The notes: generated by a model from the sequence alone, not told the origin. A DNA stretch of 37,897 bases from a bacterium (GCA_020846695.1 JADLDM010000029.1:1-37897); one strand, 5' to 3'; numbered from the stretch's first letter, positions 26,088-35,424 are shown. Program-made: numbers and translations.

Positions 26088-26309
26088 ATGCCACTCTACG
26101 AATATCAGTGCGAGGTCTGCGGCAAAGTCACAGAGTTCCTCGACTCGGCCTCGACCAAGCGAACCGACGGCTTCTGCCCGAATTGCAAAGAAGACCGCAA
26201 ACTCAACAAAATCTTCTCTGTAACTGCATCAGTGTCGAAGTCTGGCTCGGATTTCTCCAGCTACGCGTCCGCCCCAGCAAGTTCCGGTTGCGGCAGCGGC
26301 TGTGGCTGA
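26088..26309 (+). CDS. FmdB-family zinc ribbon protein
   Basis: MPLYEYQCEVCGKVTEF...FCPNC; C-terminal GCGSGCG. Confidence 0.9.
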   Translation: MPLYEYQCEVCGKVTEFLDSASTKRTDGFCPNCKEDRKLNKIFSVTASVSKSGSDFSSYASAPASSGCGSGCG

Positions 26310-26337
26310 GCTTCCGGTAACTGACGGCCGGGTGTCG

Positions 26338-26607
26338 TCACACTGACTTCTTCAAAGCTTCTATCGCCGAGCGAACGCCGGGAAATGTCGCCTCTACATC
26401 CGAGTCTGCCTCTCCAACCTGAGATGCAGGCTTCGCTGAGAGGTGTTGCGGCCTCAAAACAACCACTCCCGCCTCGACCATCTTCGGCTCCGTCACAAGC
26501 TCGAAAGTAAGAAAATCACCCTCGGACAGAGAAACGCGATCCACCAACTTCTGCGGCAGGGTCACTTGATTTTTATGGCGGATACGGGCGGTGAGGGGCT
26601 TGCGCAT
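26338..26607 (-). CDS. AbrB/SpoVT-type DNA-binding domain protein
   Basis: MRKPLTARIRHKNQVTLPQKLVDRVSLSEGDFLTFELV swapped-hairpin motif; the longer start at 26679 is possible but less likely. Confidence 0.78.
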   Translation of the reverse strand: MRKPLTARIRHKNQVTLPQKLVDRVSLSEGDFLTFELVTEPKMVEAGVVVLRPQHLSAKPASQVGEADSDVEATFPGVRSAIEALKKSV

Positions 26608-26730
26608 GGTTTCGGCAGCAGAAGGGCATTCCAATTTTCCAACTTTCTGAATATAGCAATTTCGCAACCTCCCTGTCAAGCGGCATCTTGCTGACCGCCG
26701 ATTTGGGGGCCCATTTTTGCAAGAAAGTCC

Positions 26731-26760
26731 TTGACAACCTGCTAATTTTTGTTTAGTTTG
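26731..26760 (+). promoter_or_regulatory. putative promoter TTGACA-N17-TAGTTT (also readable as TTG-N19-TTAGTTTG)
   Basis: TTGACA 26731-26736, TAGTTT 26754-26759; ~170-nt leader to the M23 gene. Confidence 0.4.
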
Positions 26761-26929
26761 CCATAGATTTGTGAGACTTCGTGCAAACTGAATAAGCTGA
26801 ACAAAAACAACCCCCTGAGAGTAGCATTGTACCGCTCAGAGGAGGAAAATAGTATAGAGTCTCAACAACGGGTAGTAGGTTTGCTTTTGCGGACACCCCA
26901 ACAGAATGTAGGCGATTTGAATCTGAAGC

Positions 26930-27880
26930 ATGGCCAATAAGAAGTTCTCCATAATCCTGCTCTCCCACGACCTGACCAAGAAGGTGGAATTCACCTTCTC
27001 GCGGAAGGGCATTAAGGCGTTACTCGCGGGAATCGTCGCGAGCTTCCTGCTCTTCAATGGGATAACCGGATTTCTGGCAAGCCGTTTTGCTTCCGACTCA
27101 AAGAGTACCGAATTGTTGGCCGAAAACCAAGCGCTCCGCGAGCAGCTTGAGACGTTTGATTCCAAACTCAAGAACGTCGAACAGCGCATGTCGTCTCTGG
27201 CCGAAACCGACAACATGTTACGCTTGATGGCCGACCTGCCCGCCCTATCCTCTGACATTCGCAAGGTGGGCGTTGGCGGCGCAGAGGAGATACTCCCGCA
27301 GGGACCGCTGCTTCCCGAAGCGCAGGAACTCGCCGAAGTACTCAATAAGCTGGATCGGGAAGTTGAACTGCAAAAAGTCAGCTTCCGTGAAATCTATTCA
27401 AAGCTCGAACAGAATGAGGAGATGCTCGAACATCTTCCCACTCTGAGACCCTGTGATACCGGCTACTTCTCTTCGGGCTTTGGCTATCGCACCGATCCCT
27501 TCACCAAGAAGGCCACGCGCCATGAAGGACTGGACATCTCCGCTCCGCGCGGGACATCGGTCATGGCCTCCGCCGCAGGAACCGTCATCTACGCCAGCCG
27601 CTATTATAACTACGGGCAGTTCATCGTTGTTGATCATGGCGGCGGCATCCAAACGGCCTACGGTCACCTGCACAAGATGAACGTCACGAAAGGTCAGAAG
27701 GTCGAGAAGGGGCAAACGATCGGACAGGTCGGCTCCACGGGCCGCTCCACCGCGCCGCATCTCCACTATGAAGTCCGTGTAAACGGCGTCGCTGTGAATC
27801 CGATGGACTACGTATTCGAAGAGACCGAGACCTTCCCCGATGTCGCGCAACAGTCGCCTGAATCCGATAACGGGGGCTGA
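26930..27880 (+). CDS. membrane-anchored M23 family (LytM) peptidase
   Basis: N-terminal TM and coiled coil; SSGFGYRTDPFTKKATRHEGLDISAPRGTSV...VDHGGGIQTAYGHLHK...GSTGRSTAPHLHYEV. Confidence 0.93.
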   Translation: MANKKFSIILLSHDLTKKVEFTFSRKGIKALLAGIVASFLLFNGITGFLASRFASDSKSTELLAENQALREQLETFDSKLKNVEQRMSSLAETDNMLRLMADLPALSSDIRKVGVGGAEEILPQGPLLPEAQELAEVLNKLDREVELQKVSFREIYSKLEQNEEMLEHLPTLRPCDTGYFSSGFGYRTDPFTKKATRHEGLDISAPRGTSVMASAAGTVIYASRYYNYGQFIVVDHGGGIQTAYGHLHKMNVTKGQKVEKGQTIGQVGSTGRSTAPHLHYEVRVNGVAVNPMDYVFEETETFPDVAQQSPESDNGG

Positions 27881-27902
27881 AAGTCTGCATCCGAGTATCT
27901 GA

Positions 27903-27927
27903 CCCGAGGTTCCGCCTCGGGTTTTTT
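27903..27927 (+). terminator. Rho-independent terminator
   Basis: cccgagg-ttccg-cctcggg followed by TTTTTT. Confidence 0.85.
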
Positions 27928-27986
27928 ATTATCGTTTCGTTAACAAACCGACTTGACAATCTCGAAGACCCCCGCTACCTTCCAAC

Positions 27987-29054
27987 ATGAGTTCAAAACC
28001 GCACAAACTCTCCTTTCTCGATCGCTACCTGACGCTGTGGATCTTCCTGGCAATGGCCGCGGGAGTCCTGTCCGGCTTCATCTTTCCGGGCATCGTCCCG
28101 TTTCTGGATCAGTACAGTCTCGGAACCACTTCGATTCCCATAGCCGCCGGCCTGATCCTGATGATGTATCCGCCGCTTGCGAAAGTCCGCTATGAGGAGC
28201 TGCCCGAGGTCTTTGCCAACTGGAAAATTCTTGGAATCTCCCTCTTGCAGAATTGGCTGATCGGCCCGATCTTGATGTTCCTGCTCGCGATTGTCTTTCT
28301 GCGCGGCTATCCCGAATACATGGTCGGATTGATTCTGATTGGACTCGCGCGTTGCATCGCCATGGTGATCGTGTGGAATGATCTCGCCAAAGGCGACACG
28401 GAATATGCCGCCGGATTGGTCGCCTTCAACTCGATCTTTCAGGTGCTCTTCTATTCCGTCTATGCTTATGTCTTCATTACGCTCTTGCCGCCGCTATTCG
28501 GTCTCACGAGCACGGAAGTGAAGATCACCATCGGGCAGATTGCGCAAAGCGTCTTCGTTTATCTTGGCATTCCTTTTCTTGCGGGATTCCTCACACGTTT
28601 CATCCTCATTCGCGTCAAGGATAAGGAGTGGTATCACAAGAAATTCATTCCCAAAATCAGTCCGATTACGCTGATTGCTCTGCTCTTCACGATTGTCATA
28701 ATGTTTTCGTTAAAGGGCGACAAAATTCTCGCGCTGCCCTTCGACGTGCTGCGCATCGCCGTGCCCTTGCTCATCTACTTCGTGCTGATGTTCTTCGTCT
28801 CGTTCTGGATGGGCCGCAAGATCGGCGCGGATTATTCCAAGACAGCTACGCTCTCCTTCACCGCTGCGTCCAACAACTTTGAGCTGGCAATCGCCGTTGC
28901 CATCGCAGTCTTCGGAGTGCACTCCGGAGCCGCGCTTGCCGCAGTCATCGGGCCATTAGTTGAGGTGCCGGTGTTGATCGGATTGGTAAATGTCGCGCTA
29001 TGGATGCAGAAGAAGTATTTCGTCTCAGCCGTGCGCATCGAAAAGTGCCCATGA
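27987..29054 (+). CDS. acr3: ACR3-family arsenite efflux permease
   Basis: [41 protein letters not shown] and [20 protein letters not shown] hallmark Acr3 motifs. Confidence 0.93.
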   Translation: MSSKPHKLSFLDRYLTLWIFLAMAAGVLSGFIFPGIVPFLDQYSLGTTSIPIAAGLILMMYPPLAKVRYEELPEVFANWKILGISLLQNWLIGPILMFLLAIVFLRGYPEYMVGLILIGLARCIAMVIVWNDLAKGDTEYAAGLVAFNSIFQVLFYSVYAYVFITLLPPLFGLTSTEVKITIGQIAQSVFVYLGIPFLAGFLTRFILIRVKDKEWYHKKFIPKISPITLIALLFTIVIMFSLKGDKILALPFDVLRIAVPLLIYFVLMFFVSFWMGRKIGADYSKTATLSFTAASNNFELAIAVAIAVFGVHSGAALAAVIGPLVEVPVLIGLVNVALWMQKKYFVSAVRIEKCP

Positions 29055-29067
29055 GTCCTTGTCTGCA

Positions 29068-30297
29068 ATGAAATCCCTTTCCGAACTGGGGCACTTCTTC
29101 GCGCTGAAGCGCTCGACCGTCGGACTGCTCGCCATGGTCGTGTTGGTCGGCATGGGTGAATACCTCGCCGAGCGATTTCTCCCGATCTACATTATCGCAT
29201 TGGGCGGCGGCGCGATGGTCATCGGACTCTTGCAGGCCATGGACAACTTCCTGTCCGCCATCTACAGCTATCCCGGCGGCTATCTCTCCGAAAGGCTCGG
29301 CACCAAGCGCGCGCTTCTGCTCTTCACTTTCATCTCGATAATCGGCTATCTGATCGTTGTTCTCTTTCCGGTCTGGCAAGCCGTGCTCGTCGGAGCAGCC
29401 TTCTTCATCTCATGGTCCGCTCTCTCACTCCCTGCAACCATGAGCCTGATCTACAAAGTCCTGCCGCAGCACAAGCGCACGATGGGAGTCAGCATGTACT
29501 CTCTGACTCGCCGTATTCCGATGGCACTGGGCCCGTTGATCGGCGGAATGTTTATTGTAATCTGGGGTGAAAGGCTCGGTGTGCGCGCAGCCTTCCTCTT
29601 TGCAATCGTCCTCGCACTCATTGCAATGATATTTCAGCAACGACTGATTGATGACGATACTCCAAGAGAGCGGGATCGAAAAGAGAAGCCTGAATGGAAT
29701 CCGATGAAGCTCTTTCCGCACATGAACCCCGCGCTCAAGCAACTACTGGTTTCGGATATTCTGATTCGCTTCTGTGAACAGATTCCCTATGCGTTCGTCG
29801 TCGTCTGGTGCATGAAGATCATTTCGGCGCCGGTCACGGCGCTCGAATTCGGCCTCCTGACCACCATCGAAATGGCCGTCGCTGCCGTCTGCTACATTCC
29901 CGTCGCCTATTGGGCCGACCGCAGCGAGAAGAAGCCGTTTGTCGTCATCACATTTGTCTTCTTCACCTTCTTTCCGCTCGTCTTGATGTACAGTCACTCT
30001 TTTGTCTGGCTCATCCTGGCCTTTGTACTGCGCGGCCTAAAAGAGTTCGGTGACGCGACGCGCAAATCACTCATCATGGATCTGTCGCCCGCTGAAAATG
30101 GAGCCGTCATGTTCGGACTCTACTATCTGATCCGCGATGTCATCGTCTCCGTCGCAACCTTCGGAGGAGCCTTGCTCTGGATGATTGATCCCAAGCTGAA
30201 TCTACTCACAGCCTTCGCTTTCGGAATCCTTGGCACACTCTATTTCGCCTTCTTCGGAAAAAGCTACGCAACGGAGACCCATCAGGCAGCAGCGTAG
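29068..30297 (+). CDS. MFS transporter
   Basis: ~12 TM; GGYLSERLGTKRALLL, GPLIGGMF, YWADRSEKKPFV; ATG 29068 is 14 nt downstream of the acr3 stop; track start 28990 overlaps acr3. Confidence 0.87.
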   Translation: MKSLSELGHFFALKRSTVGLLAMVVLVGMGEYLAERFLPIYIIALGGGAMVIGLLQAMDNFLSAIYSYPGGYLSERLGTKRALLLFTFISIIGYLIVVLFPVWQAVLVGAAFFISWSALSLPATMSLIYKVLPQHKRTMGVSMYSLTRRIPMALGPLIGGMFIVIWGERLGVRAAFLFAIVLALIAMIFQQRLIDDDTPRERDRKEKPEWNPMKLFPHMNPALKQLLVSDILIRFCEQIPYAFVVVWCMKIISAPVTALEFGLLTTIEMAVAAVCYIPVAYWADRSEKKPFVVITFVFFTFFPLVLMYSHSFVWLILAFVLRGLKEFGDATRKSLIMDLSPAENGAVMFGLYYLIRDVIVSVATFGGALLWMIDPKLNLLTAFAFGILGTLYFAFFGKSYATETHQAAA

Positions 30298-30317
30298 GGA
30301 CACGATACATCGTGTCC
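30295..30317. repeat. hairpin repeat, GTAGGG-tagged family, abutting the MFS stop codon
   Basis: gtagggacacgatacatcgtgtcc: ggacacgat/atcgtgtcc 9-bp perfect stem. Confidence 0.65.
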
Positions 30318-30339
30318 GGCCTGCCAAGAGGCAAGAAAA

Positions 30340-30957
30340 ATGATCTACGAAACCCATCCCGACAATCCCAATCCACGCGCGATACAAAAAGCTATCGCGG
30401 CTTTGGAGCGCGGTGAATTGATCGCCTACGCAACCGATACCGTGTACGGTCTCGGCTGTGATATTCACTCGAAGTCCGCTGTAGAACGCGCGCTTGCCCT
30501 CAAGGGCTACTCGAAATATCACGCGCTGTCATTTCTCTGCGCAGACCTTTCCGACATCTCGAACTTTGCCCGCGTAGAGACTCCGGTTTACAAAATGCTC
30601 AAGCGCTGCCTGCCCGGACCTTACACCTTCATTCTTCCCGCCACGCGCGAAGTCCCGAAGATGCTCATCTCAAAACAGAAGACTGTCGGTCTACGCGTGC
30701 CCGATCATCCCGTCTGTCGTGACCTCCTGAAAGCCTTCGGAAGACCGATTCTCTCAACTTCCGTAACCGATCGCGACGGCCATGTCATTGGCGATCCCTC
30801 TGAAATCCAGGAAATCTGGGGAGAGCAGGTCGCAGTCATCCTCGATTCAGGAATTATCGAGTCGAAATCCTCCACCGTCGTGGATTGCACCGCCGAAGAT
30901 GAACCCGTCATCCTCCGCGAAGGAAAAGGCGACATCACTCTGATCTACTACGGATAG
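30340..30957 (+). CDS. yciO: YrdC-fold YciO-type protein (L-threonylcarbamoyladenylate synthase family)
   Basis: HPDNPNPRAIQKAIAALERGELIAYATDTVYGLGCDI...PGPYTFILPATREVPK...VGLRVPDHP; closest in layout to E. coli YciO. Confidence 0.88.
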   Translation: MIYETHPDNPNPRAIQKAIAALERGELIAYATDTVYGLGCDIHSKSAVERALALKGYSKYHALSFLCADLSDISNFARVETPVYKMLKRCLPGPYTFILPATREVPKMLISKQKTVGLRVPDHPVCRDLLKAFGRPILSTSVTDRDGHVIGDPSEIQEIWGEQVAVILDSGIIESKSSTVVDCTAEDEPVILREGKGDITLIYYG

Positions 30958-30980
30958 ACAATCCGCTGTTGCTGCAGTTC

Positions 30981-31052
30981 CCCGCCGAGTCGGGTTAAGC
31001 GCTCCCTTTCTTGATCAACTGCACTCGGTTCTGCGCGCAACCCGACCGAAAC
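30981..31052. repeat. 72-nt palindromic element, copy 1 (divergent loop)
   Basis: cccgccgagtcgggttaagcgc...gcgcgcaacccgaccgaaac; same ends and exactly the same length as copies at 35445, 35590, 35672. Confidence 0.75.
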
Positions 31053-31390
31053 GATACGCCACACCGCCGTCGCCGAGCGGGGATTAAGCGCGACCAAGTA
31101 GCCCAAGAGAACTAAGAAATGTGCCTGTCGCGCGGTTCCCCGCCGGAATCCGCTCCGCTTTCATACCTCATACCTCTGACCTCATACCCCTCCTTCCGCG
31201 CACCCATTGCACTCAATGCCTCTCTTTTCATAGCCTATTTGCAAGAACAGCCACCACCCCGCCAAACCCCTTCACATCACCCTACGCAATCTTCTATAAA
31301 ACAATACTATGTGCAGACTCCCCTAACGGCGATATTGTCACACAAAGCCGTTCTTTTTGGTGCGCCGTTTGCCAATTCGGATTCAAGACC

Positions 31391-31420
31391 TTGAATTGCC
31401 CAAATATTAGTCTATATTTA
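31391..31420 (+). promoter_or_regulatory. putative promoter TTG-N19-TATATTTA
   Basis: TTG 31391-31393; TATATTTA 31413-31420; ATG at 31477 preceded by ggagg. Confidence 0.45.
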
Positions 31421-31476
31421 GCTTAAATAGGTGGTTTTCCGGTTTCTCTTCTTGCACTCGCTAACTTGGAGGATGT

Positions 31477-33528
31477 ATGAATCGTAACGTCAGATCTCTT
31501 TTTGCAGCAATCCTTCTGCTCGTAACTTCCGCTGTCTCATTCGGTGCGCAGCGTCAAGCCGTTCTCGTGGACGGATTCACTCAATGGAATTGCGGCCCCT
31601 GCGCAAGCTGGAATCCGCAAGAGAACACAATTCTCGATGCGTTCACGCGCGATACCGTCGTCGCCATCAAAACACACGGATGGTGGCCCGGCGCAAATAA
31701 CGATGCTTTCCATCTCTGGAATGTCGCCGAATCTACACAACGTATTAACTACTACGGCTGCAACTGGGTGCCGTGGGTGATGGTTGACGGCATCATTGAT
31801 CTCTCCAATGTCAATGCAACCGGGTTGCGCAACGGTGTGCGTCAACGTTACACCACTCCTTCACCCTGCACCATTGATGGCCTCGCTGCCTCGACGTCCG
31901 GACCAAATCAGGTGTCGGTCTTTGGGACCATCAATGCCGAACAGGATATTACCGGCATGAGATTGATGGTTGTGCTGATTTCTGATCTCATTACTTATCA
32001 ATCGGCTCCCGGCTCGAACGGCGAGACCCAATTCCCGGAAGTTTTCCGCGACGCTTATCCCAACTTCAACACAGGTGAAGTCATCGCTGCAAGCCCCGGA
32101 ACTCCCTATCAGTTTGAAGCAACTCTGAATCGCGATCCATCTTGGGATGTGGAAAACCTGACCGTCATCGCCTTCGTGCAGAACAACTCTACGCACGAAG
32201 TCTTGCAGGCCAATTACACGTTCGTCTCACAAGACTACGCGTTCTCGTTCACTTCCGAAGAGCCGCAGCAGAATATTGTTCCGACCGACGGCGGCAATGT
32301 GAACTACACCTACTACATTGATAACGTCGGCCTGCTGCAAGATACCTACACCGTGGACCTCGCCGGTAACTGGCCTACAGGATGGACGCACACCGTGGAA
32401 GCCAATGGCGTCCCCGCGAATCCCTCCTCGATTGATGTCACTGTACCGTCGCAAGGAACCGCGACAATCACCGTCCGCATTAATCCCAACGGCAACGGCG
32501 GTAATTGCGCTTTTGCTGTGTCGGCAACCAGCGTGGGACAACCGCTCTTCACTGCTTCGTATGACTATCGCCTCATGTCCGGCCTCGATATTCTCATCGT
32601 GGACGGCGATGGCGGCGATGACTACGAAACCTACTACGAAGCAGCTTTCAACGACGCGGAAATCGCCGGTGCATGGGGCCGATGGGATACAGCGCTCGAC
32701 GCGCTCGACATCAGCCACCTGCAAGGCGTGGACGTGGTCGTCTGGTTCACCGGTGATATGTGGCAAGAAACTCTAACCCCCCTCGATCAACTGAATCTGC
32801 AAGACTATCTTGATCTCGGTGGCAAGCTCTTCATCTCCGGTCAGGGAATCGGATTCGATATGCGCAATGACCAGTTCTTTATTGACTACTTGCACGCGCA
32901 ATACAACCGCAACTTCCCGCAGGGCGTCTCCATCACGGGAGTTAACGGCTGGCCCTTCCAAACGATGTCTTTCGATATCACGGGCGGAACCGGAGCAAAT
33001 AATCAAACTCGCCAAACCGCTCTGCATCCGCGCGACGCAATGGCAATCCCGCTCTTCACCTACGATCAGCAGTATCAGGGCGAGACCTTTGAAGCCGGCC
33101 TCACCGTGGATAACGGAACCTATCGCGCTCTCTATCTCGGATTCGGCCTCGAAGCAATCAGCGCTGCTGAAGACCGCGCAGCATTGCTCGCAGCAGGAAT
33201 CAACTGGCTCATGACCGGACTCGATGCCCCCGAAGCTCCGAGCGCGACTCCCGCCGAGTTCTCACTGATGCAGAACTTCCCGAATCCGTTCAACCCCGAA
33301 ACCACGATCCCCTTCTCACTCCCCGTGCGCGCCGATGTGTCCGTCAAGATTCATGATCTGCTCGGACGCGAAGTCGCAACGCTCACACAGGGTGTGATGG
33401 ACGCGGGTTATCATGCGGTGAACTTCAATGCATCCGATCTCTCCAGCGGTGTCTATTTCTACACCGTGAAGGCTGTCGGCGGCAATGAAAACTTCTCCGC
33501 CACCCGCAAGCTCGTGCTGATGAAGTAA
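31477..33528 (+). CDS. secreted T9SS-cargo protein with Omp28-like thioredoxin-fold N-terminus (CGPC) and ThuA/GATase-like domain
   Basis: Signal peptide; VLVDGFTQWNCGPCASWNPQ; LDILIVDGDGGDDYETYYEAAF...LNLQDYLDLGGKLFISGQGIG; C-terminal NFPNPFNPETTIPFSLPVRADVSVKIHDLLGREVATL. Confidence 0.83.
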   Translation: MNRNVRSLFAAILLLVTSAVSFGAQRQAVLVDGFTQWNCGPCASWNPQENTILDAFTRDTVVAIKTHGWWPGANNDAFHLWNVAESTQRINYYGCNWVPWVMVDGIIDLSNVNATGLRNGVRQRYTTPSPCTIDGLAASTSGPNQVSVFGTINAEQDITGMRLMVVLISDLITYQSAPGSNGETQFPEVFRDAYPNFNTGEVIAASPGTPYQFEATLNRDPSWDVENLTVIAFVQNNSTHEVLQANYTFVSQDYAFSFTSEEPQQNIVPTDGGNVNYTYYIDNVGLLQDTYTVDLAGNWPTGWTHTVEANGVPANPSSIDVTVPSQGTATITVRINPNGNGGNCAFAVSATSVGQPLFTASYDYRLMSGLDILIVDGDGGDDYETYYEAAFNDAEIAGAWGRWDTALDALDISHLQGVDVVVWFTGDMWQETLTPLDQLNLQDYLDLGGKLFISGQGIGFDMRNDQFFIDYLHAQYNRNFPQGVSITGVNGWPFQTMSFDITGGTGANNQTRQTALHPRDAMAIPLFTYDQQYQGETFEAGLTVDNGTYRALYLGFGLEAISAAEDRAALLAAGINWLMTGLDAPEAPSATPAEFSLMQNFPNPFNPETTIPFSLPVRADVSVKIHDLLGREVATLTQGVMDAGYHAVNFNASDLSSGVYFYTVKAVGGNENFSATRKLVLMK

Positions 33529-33556
33529 ATCTTACTGCGCTTCCCCGCCGTTGTAG

Positions 33557-33578
33557 GGGCGGGTCCCCCGACCCGCCC
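33557..33578. repeat. hairpin repeat of the GTAGGGGCGG family
   Basis: gtaggggcgggtc-cccc-gacccgccc. Confidence 0.65.
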
Positions 33579-33642
33579 GATGCTTAAACAAATGACGGCC
33601 TTCGCACTGCAATCTTTGACAGGTAAGTAATCTCTCAATCAA

Positions 33643-33674
33643 GCGCCGCCGGCCCAATTCGCGGTCGGCGGCGC
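33643..33674 (+). promoter_or_regulatory. strong GC hairpin in the leader of the next gene (terminator or 5'UTR structure)
   Basis: gcgccgccggcc-caattcgc-ggtcggcggcgc then tctccttttctt; 12-bp stem with one G-U; ends ~30 nt before ATG 33703. Confidence 0.5.
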
Positions 33675-33702
33675 TCTCCTTTTCTTGGAGGGGAAAGGAC
33701 AC

Positions 33703-35424
33703 ATGAAGAACTTCTCAAACACTCTCAGAGGATCAACCATCCTCGCACTGCTCGCAACGCTCATCCTCTCTTGGCCATTCCTCGGTGAACGACCGCACAC
33801 TTCCGCCAACGCTTGTTGGACAAACTACCTCATCGAATGCTTCGACTCCGTCGCAACCGCTTGGCCCTGGCAGAGACCCACGGGACGCGCATGGAGAGTG
33901 AATCCCCCCATTCAACAACTGACCTGGGGAATTCAGGATCGCGTCTACAGCGTTGGCCTCGAATCCTATTGCGGAGATGATGACGACCAAGCCTGCTGGT
34001 GTCTTGGCGGCCCGCGTACGGAAGACCCCGACTTCGATCTCTATCCCGCGAACCTCAACACCTACGTGACCTACGGCCCCCTAAACACTACAACTTCGCA
34101 ATATGGCCGCGTGAGATTCGTGCTTTATCTCGAAAACGCTTTGGACATTGGAGATTCCATCTTCTGGGGCGCCGATTCCGTCTTCAGCCTCGGCACGTCA
34201 CCCACGCATGTCTGGGTGGACAGCTCCATCAAAATGGAGACCTCAAACGGTTGGGTCATAATTGACATGGATCTTGCCGACTTGAACCGCATGAACGGAG
34301 CAGGCTTTGACGGAGACAGCGTCTCGGCGTTGGGCCGTCCCGCCGTCTATGTCTTCTGGTGGTTCAAAGCAAACAACAACACGCAGCGGGGAGTCGGCAG
34401 CTTCATTGACGACGTGATCATCGCACTCGATGACGGCTCGCTCGATTGCAGAGGCGGGAGCATTCAAACAAGAAATCTCGATTCGGTATCCATGCCGGAA
34501 AACATTGTTGTCGGAGACTCCATTCTCGCCATGTACACATGGAATGTCTGCGACGGAGGTGCGCCGATGTATCCGCCCTTCCATGTGCAATTCCTCGTGG
34601 ATGATGAAGTAGTTTCGGATTCCGTAGTTTCAGACATTCTCCCCGGTGTTTCGCAATCCTGGTGGTCGCCGCCTCTGGTCTTCGAGACCGAAGGCACGCA
34701 TGTTCTCACCGTGAATGTTGATCCGCTGAACGAAGTCGCCGAAGGGAACGAAAACAACAACGTCGCAAATCTAAACATCTCTGTCCTGGCGTTCAATGAT
34801 CCCCCCGTCTTCACGTGGCTGTCCCCCGGACCGCTCGCGCCGGGTGGAGATACGTTATTTGCTTATGGTGAGGGCTTGTTGCGCTGGGAATGCTATGACC
34901 CCGATGACGACGCGAGCATCTCGATCTATTATGACACGGACAATCAGGGATGCACCGGCCCCTTCGTCCCAGGCGGAAACACTCTCGTTGAACACGACGG
35001 AGTGGACTCACTGCTTTGGACCGTTACGAGTTTCGTCCCCGGCAGCATTCGTTGGCCTTACGCAATTGTGCAGGACGGTCAGAACTTCCTCTGTCAGTAT
35101 GCCGATTTCCCGATGCAGGCAATGTCAACCGGAACCGGTGAAGATGTCTTTGTGCCCGTGACGTTCCATCTTAATCAGAACTTCCCGAATCCCTTCAATC
35201 CGTCAACCGACATCCAGTTCGGCATCACAAAGCCCGGAGCAACAACACTGAGAGTGTTCGATCTGCTGGGGCGCGAAATCCGCACGCTGATTGATAACGA
35301 CCTCACTCCGGGAATCTATCACGCGCATTTTGATGCTGGCGCCGATCTCGCTTCAGGTGTCTATCTCTATCGCCTCGATGCTCCCGAAGGAACTCTGCAA
35401 GGCAAGATGATCCTGATGAAGTGA
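33703..35424 (+). CDS. secreted T9SS-cargo protein with CARDB-like domain
   Basis: SD ggagggga and ATG 33703; CARDB-like ENIVVGDSILAMYTWNVCDGG...LNEVAEGNENNNVANL; C-terminal NFPNPFNPSTDIQFGITKPGATTLRVFDLLGREIRTLI. Confidence 0.8.
   Translation: MKNFSNTLRGSTILALLATLILSWPFLGERPHTSANACWTNYLIECFDSVATAWPWQRPTGRAWRVNPPIQQLTWGIQDRVYSVGLESYCGDDDDQACWCLGGPRTEDPDFDLYPANLNTYVTYGPLNTTTSQYGRVRFVLYLENALDIGDSIFWGADSVFSLGTSPTHVWVDSSIKMETSNGWVIIDMDLADLNRMNGAGFDGDSVSALGRPAVYVFWWFKANNNTQRGVGSFIDDVIIALDDGSLDCRGGSIQTRNLDSVSMPENIVVGDSILAMYTWNVCDGGAPMYPPFHVQFLVDDEVVSDSVVSDILPGVSQSWWSPPLVFETEGTHVLTVNVDPLNEVAEGNENNNVANLNISVLAFNDPPVFTWLSPGPLAPGGDTLFAYGEGLLRWECYDPDDDASISIYYDTDNQGCTGPFVPGGNTLVEHDGVDSLLWTVTSFVPGSIRWPYAIVQDGQNFLCQYADFPMQAMSTGTGEDVFVPVTFHLNQNFPNPFNPSTDIQFGITKPGATTLRVFDLLGREIRTLIDNDLTPGIYHAHFDAGADLASGVYLYRLDAPEGTLQGKMILMK

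Noticed and set aside
31165-31192. Short ctcatacc direct repeats
   Set aside because: Three imperfect 8-mers in low-complexity sequence; too weak for an iteron or operator claim.
31119-31426. Overlapping 91- and 101-aa ORFs in the intergenic region before the Omp28-like gene
   Set aside because: Two frames of the same low-complexity Pro/Thr/Ser-rich stretch overlapping repeats and the predicted promoter; no coding evidence.
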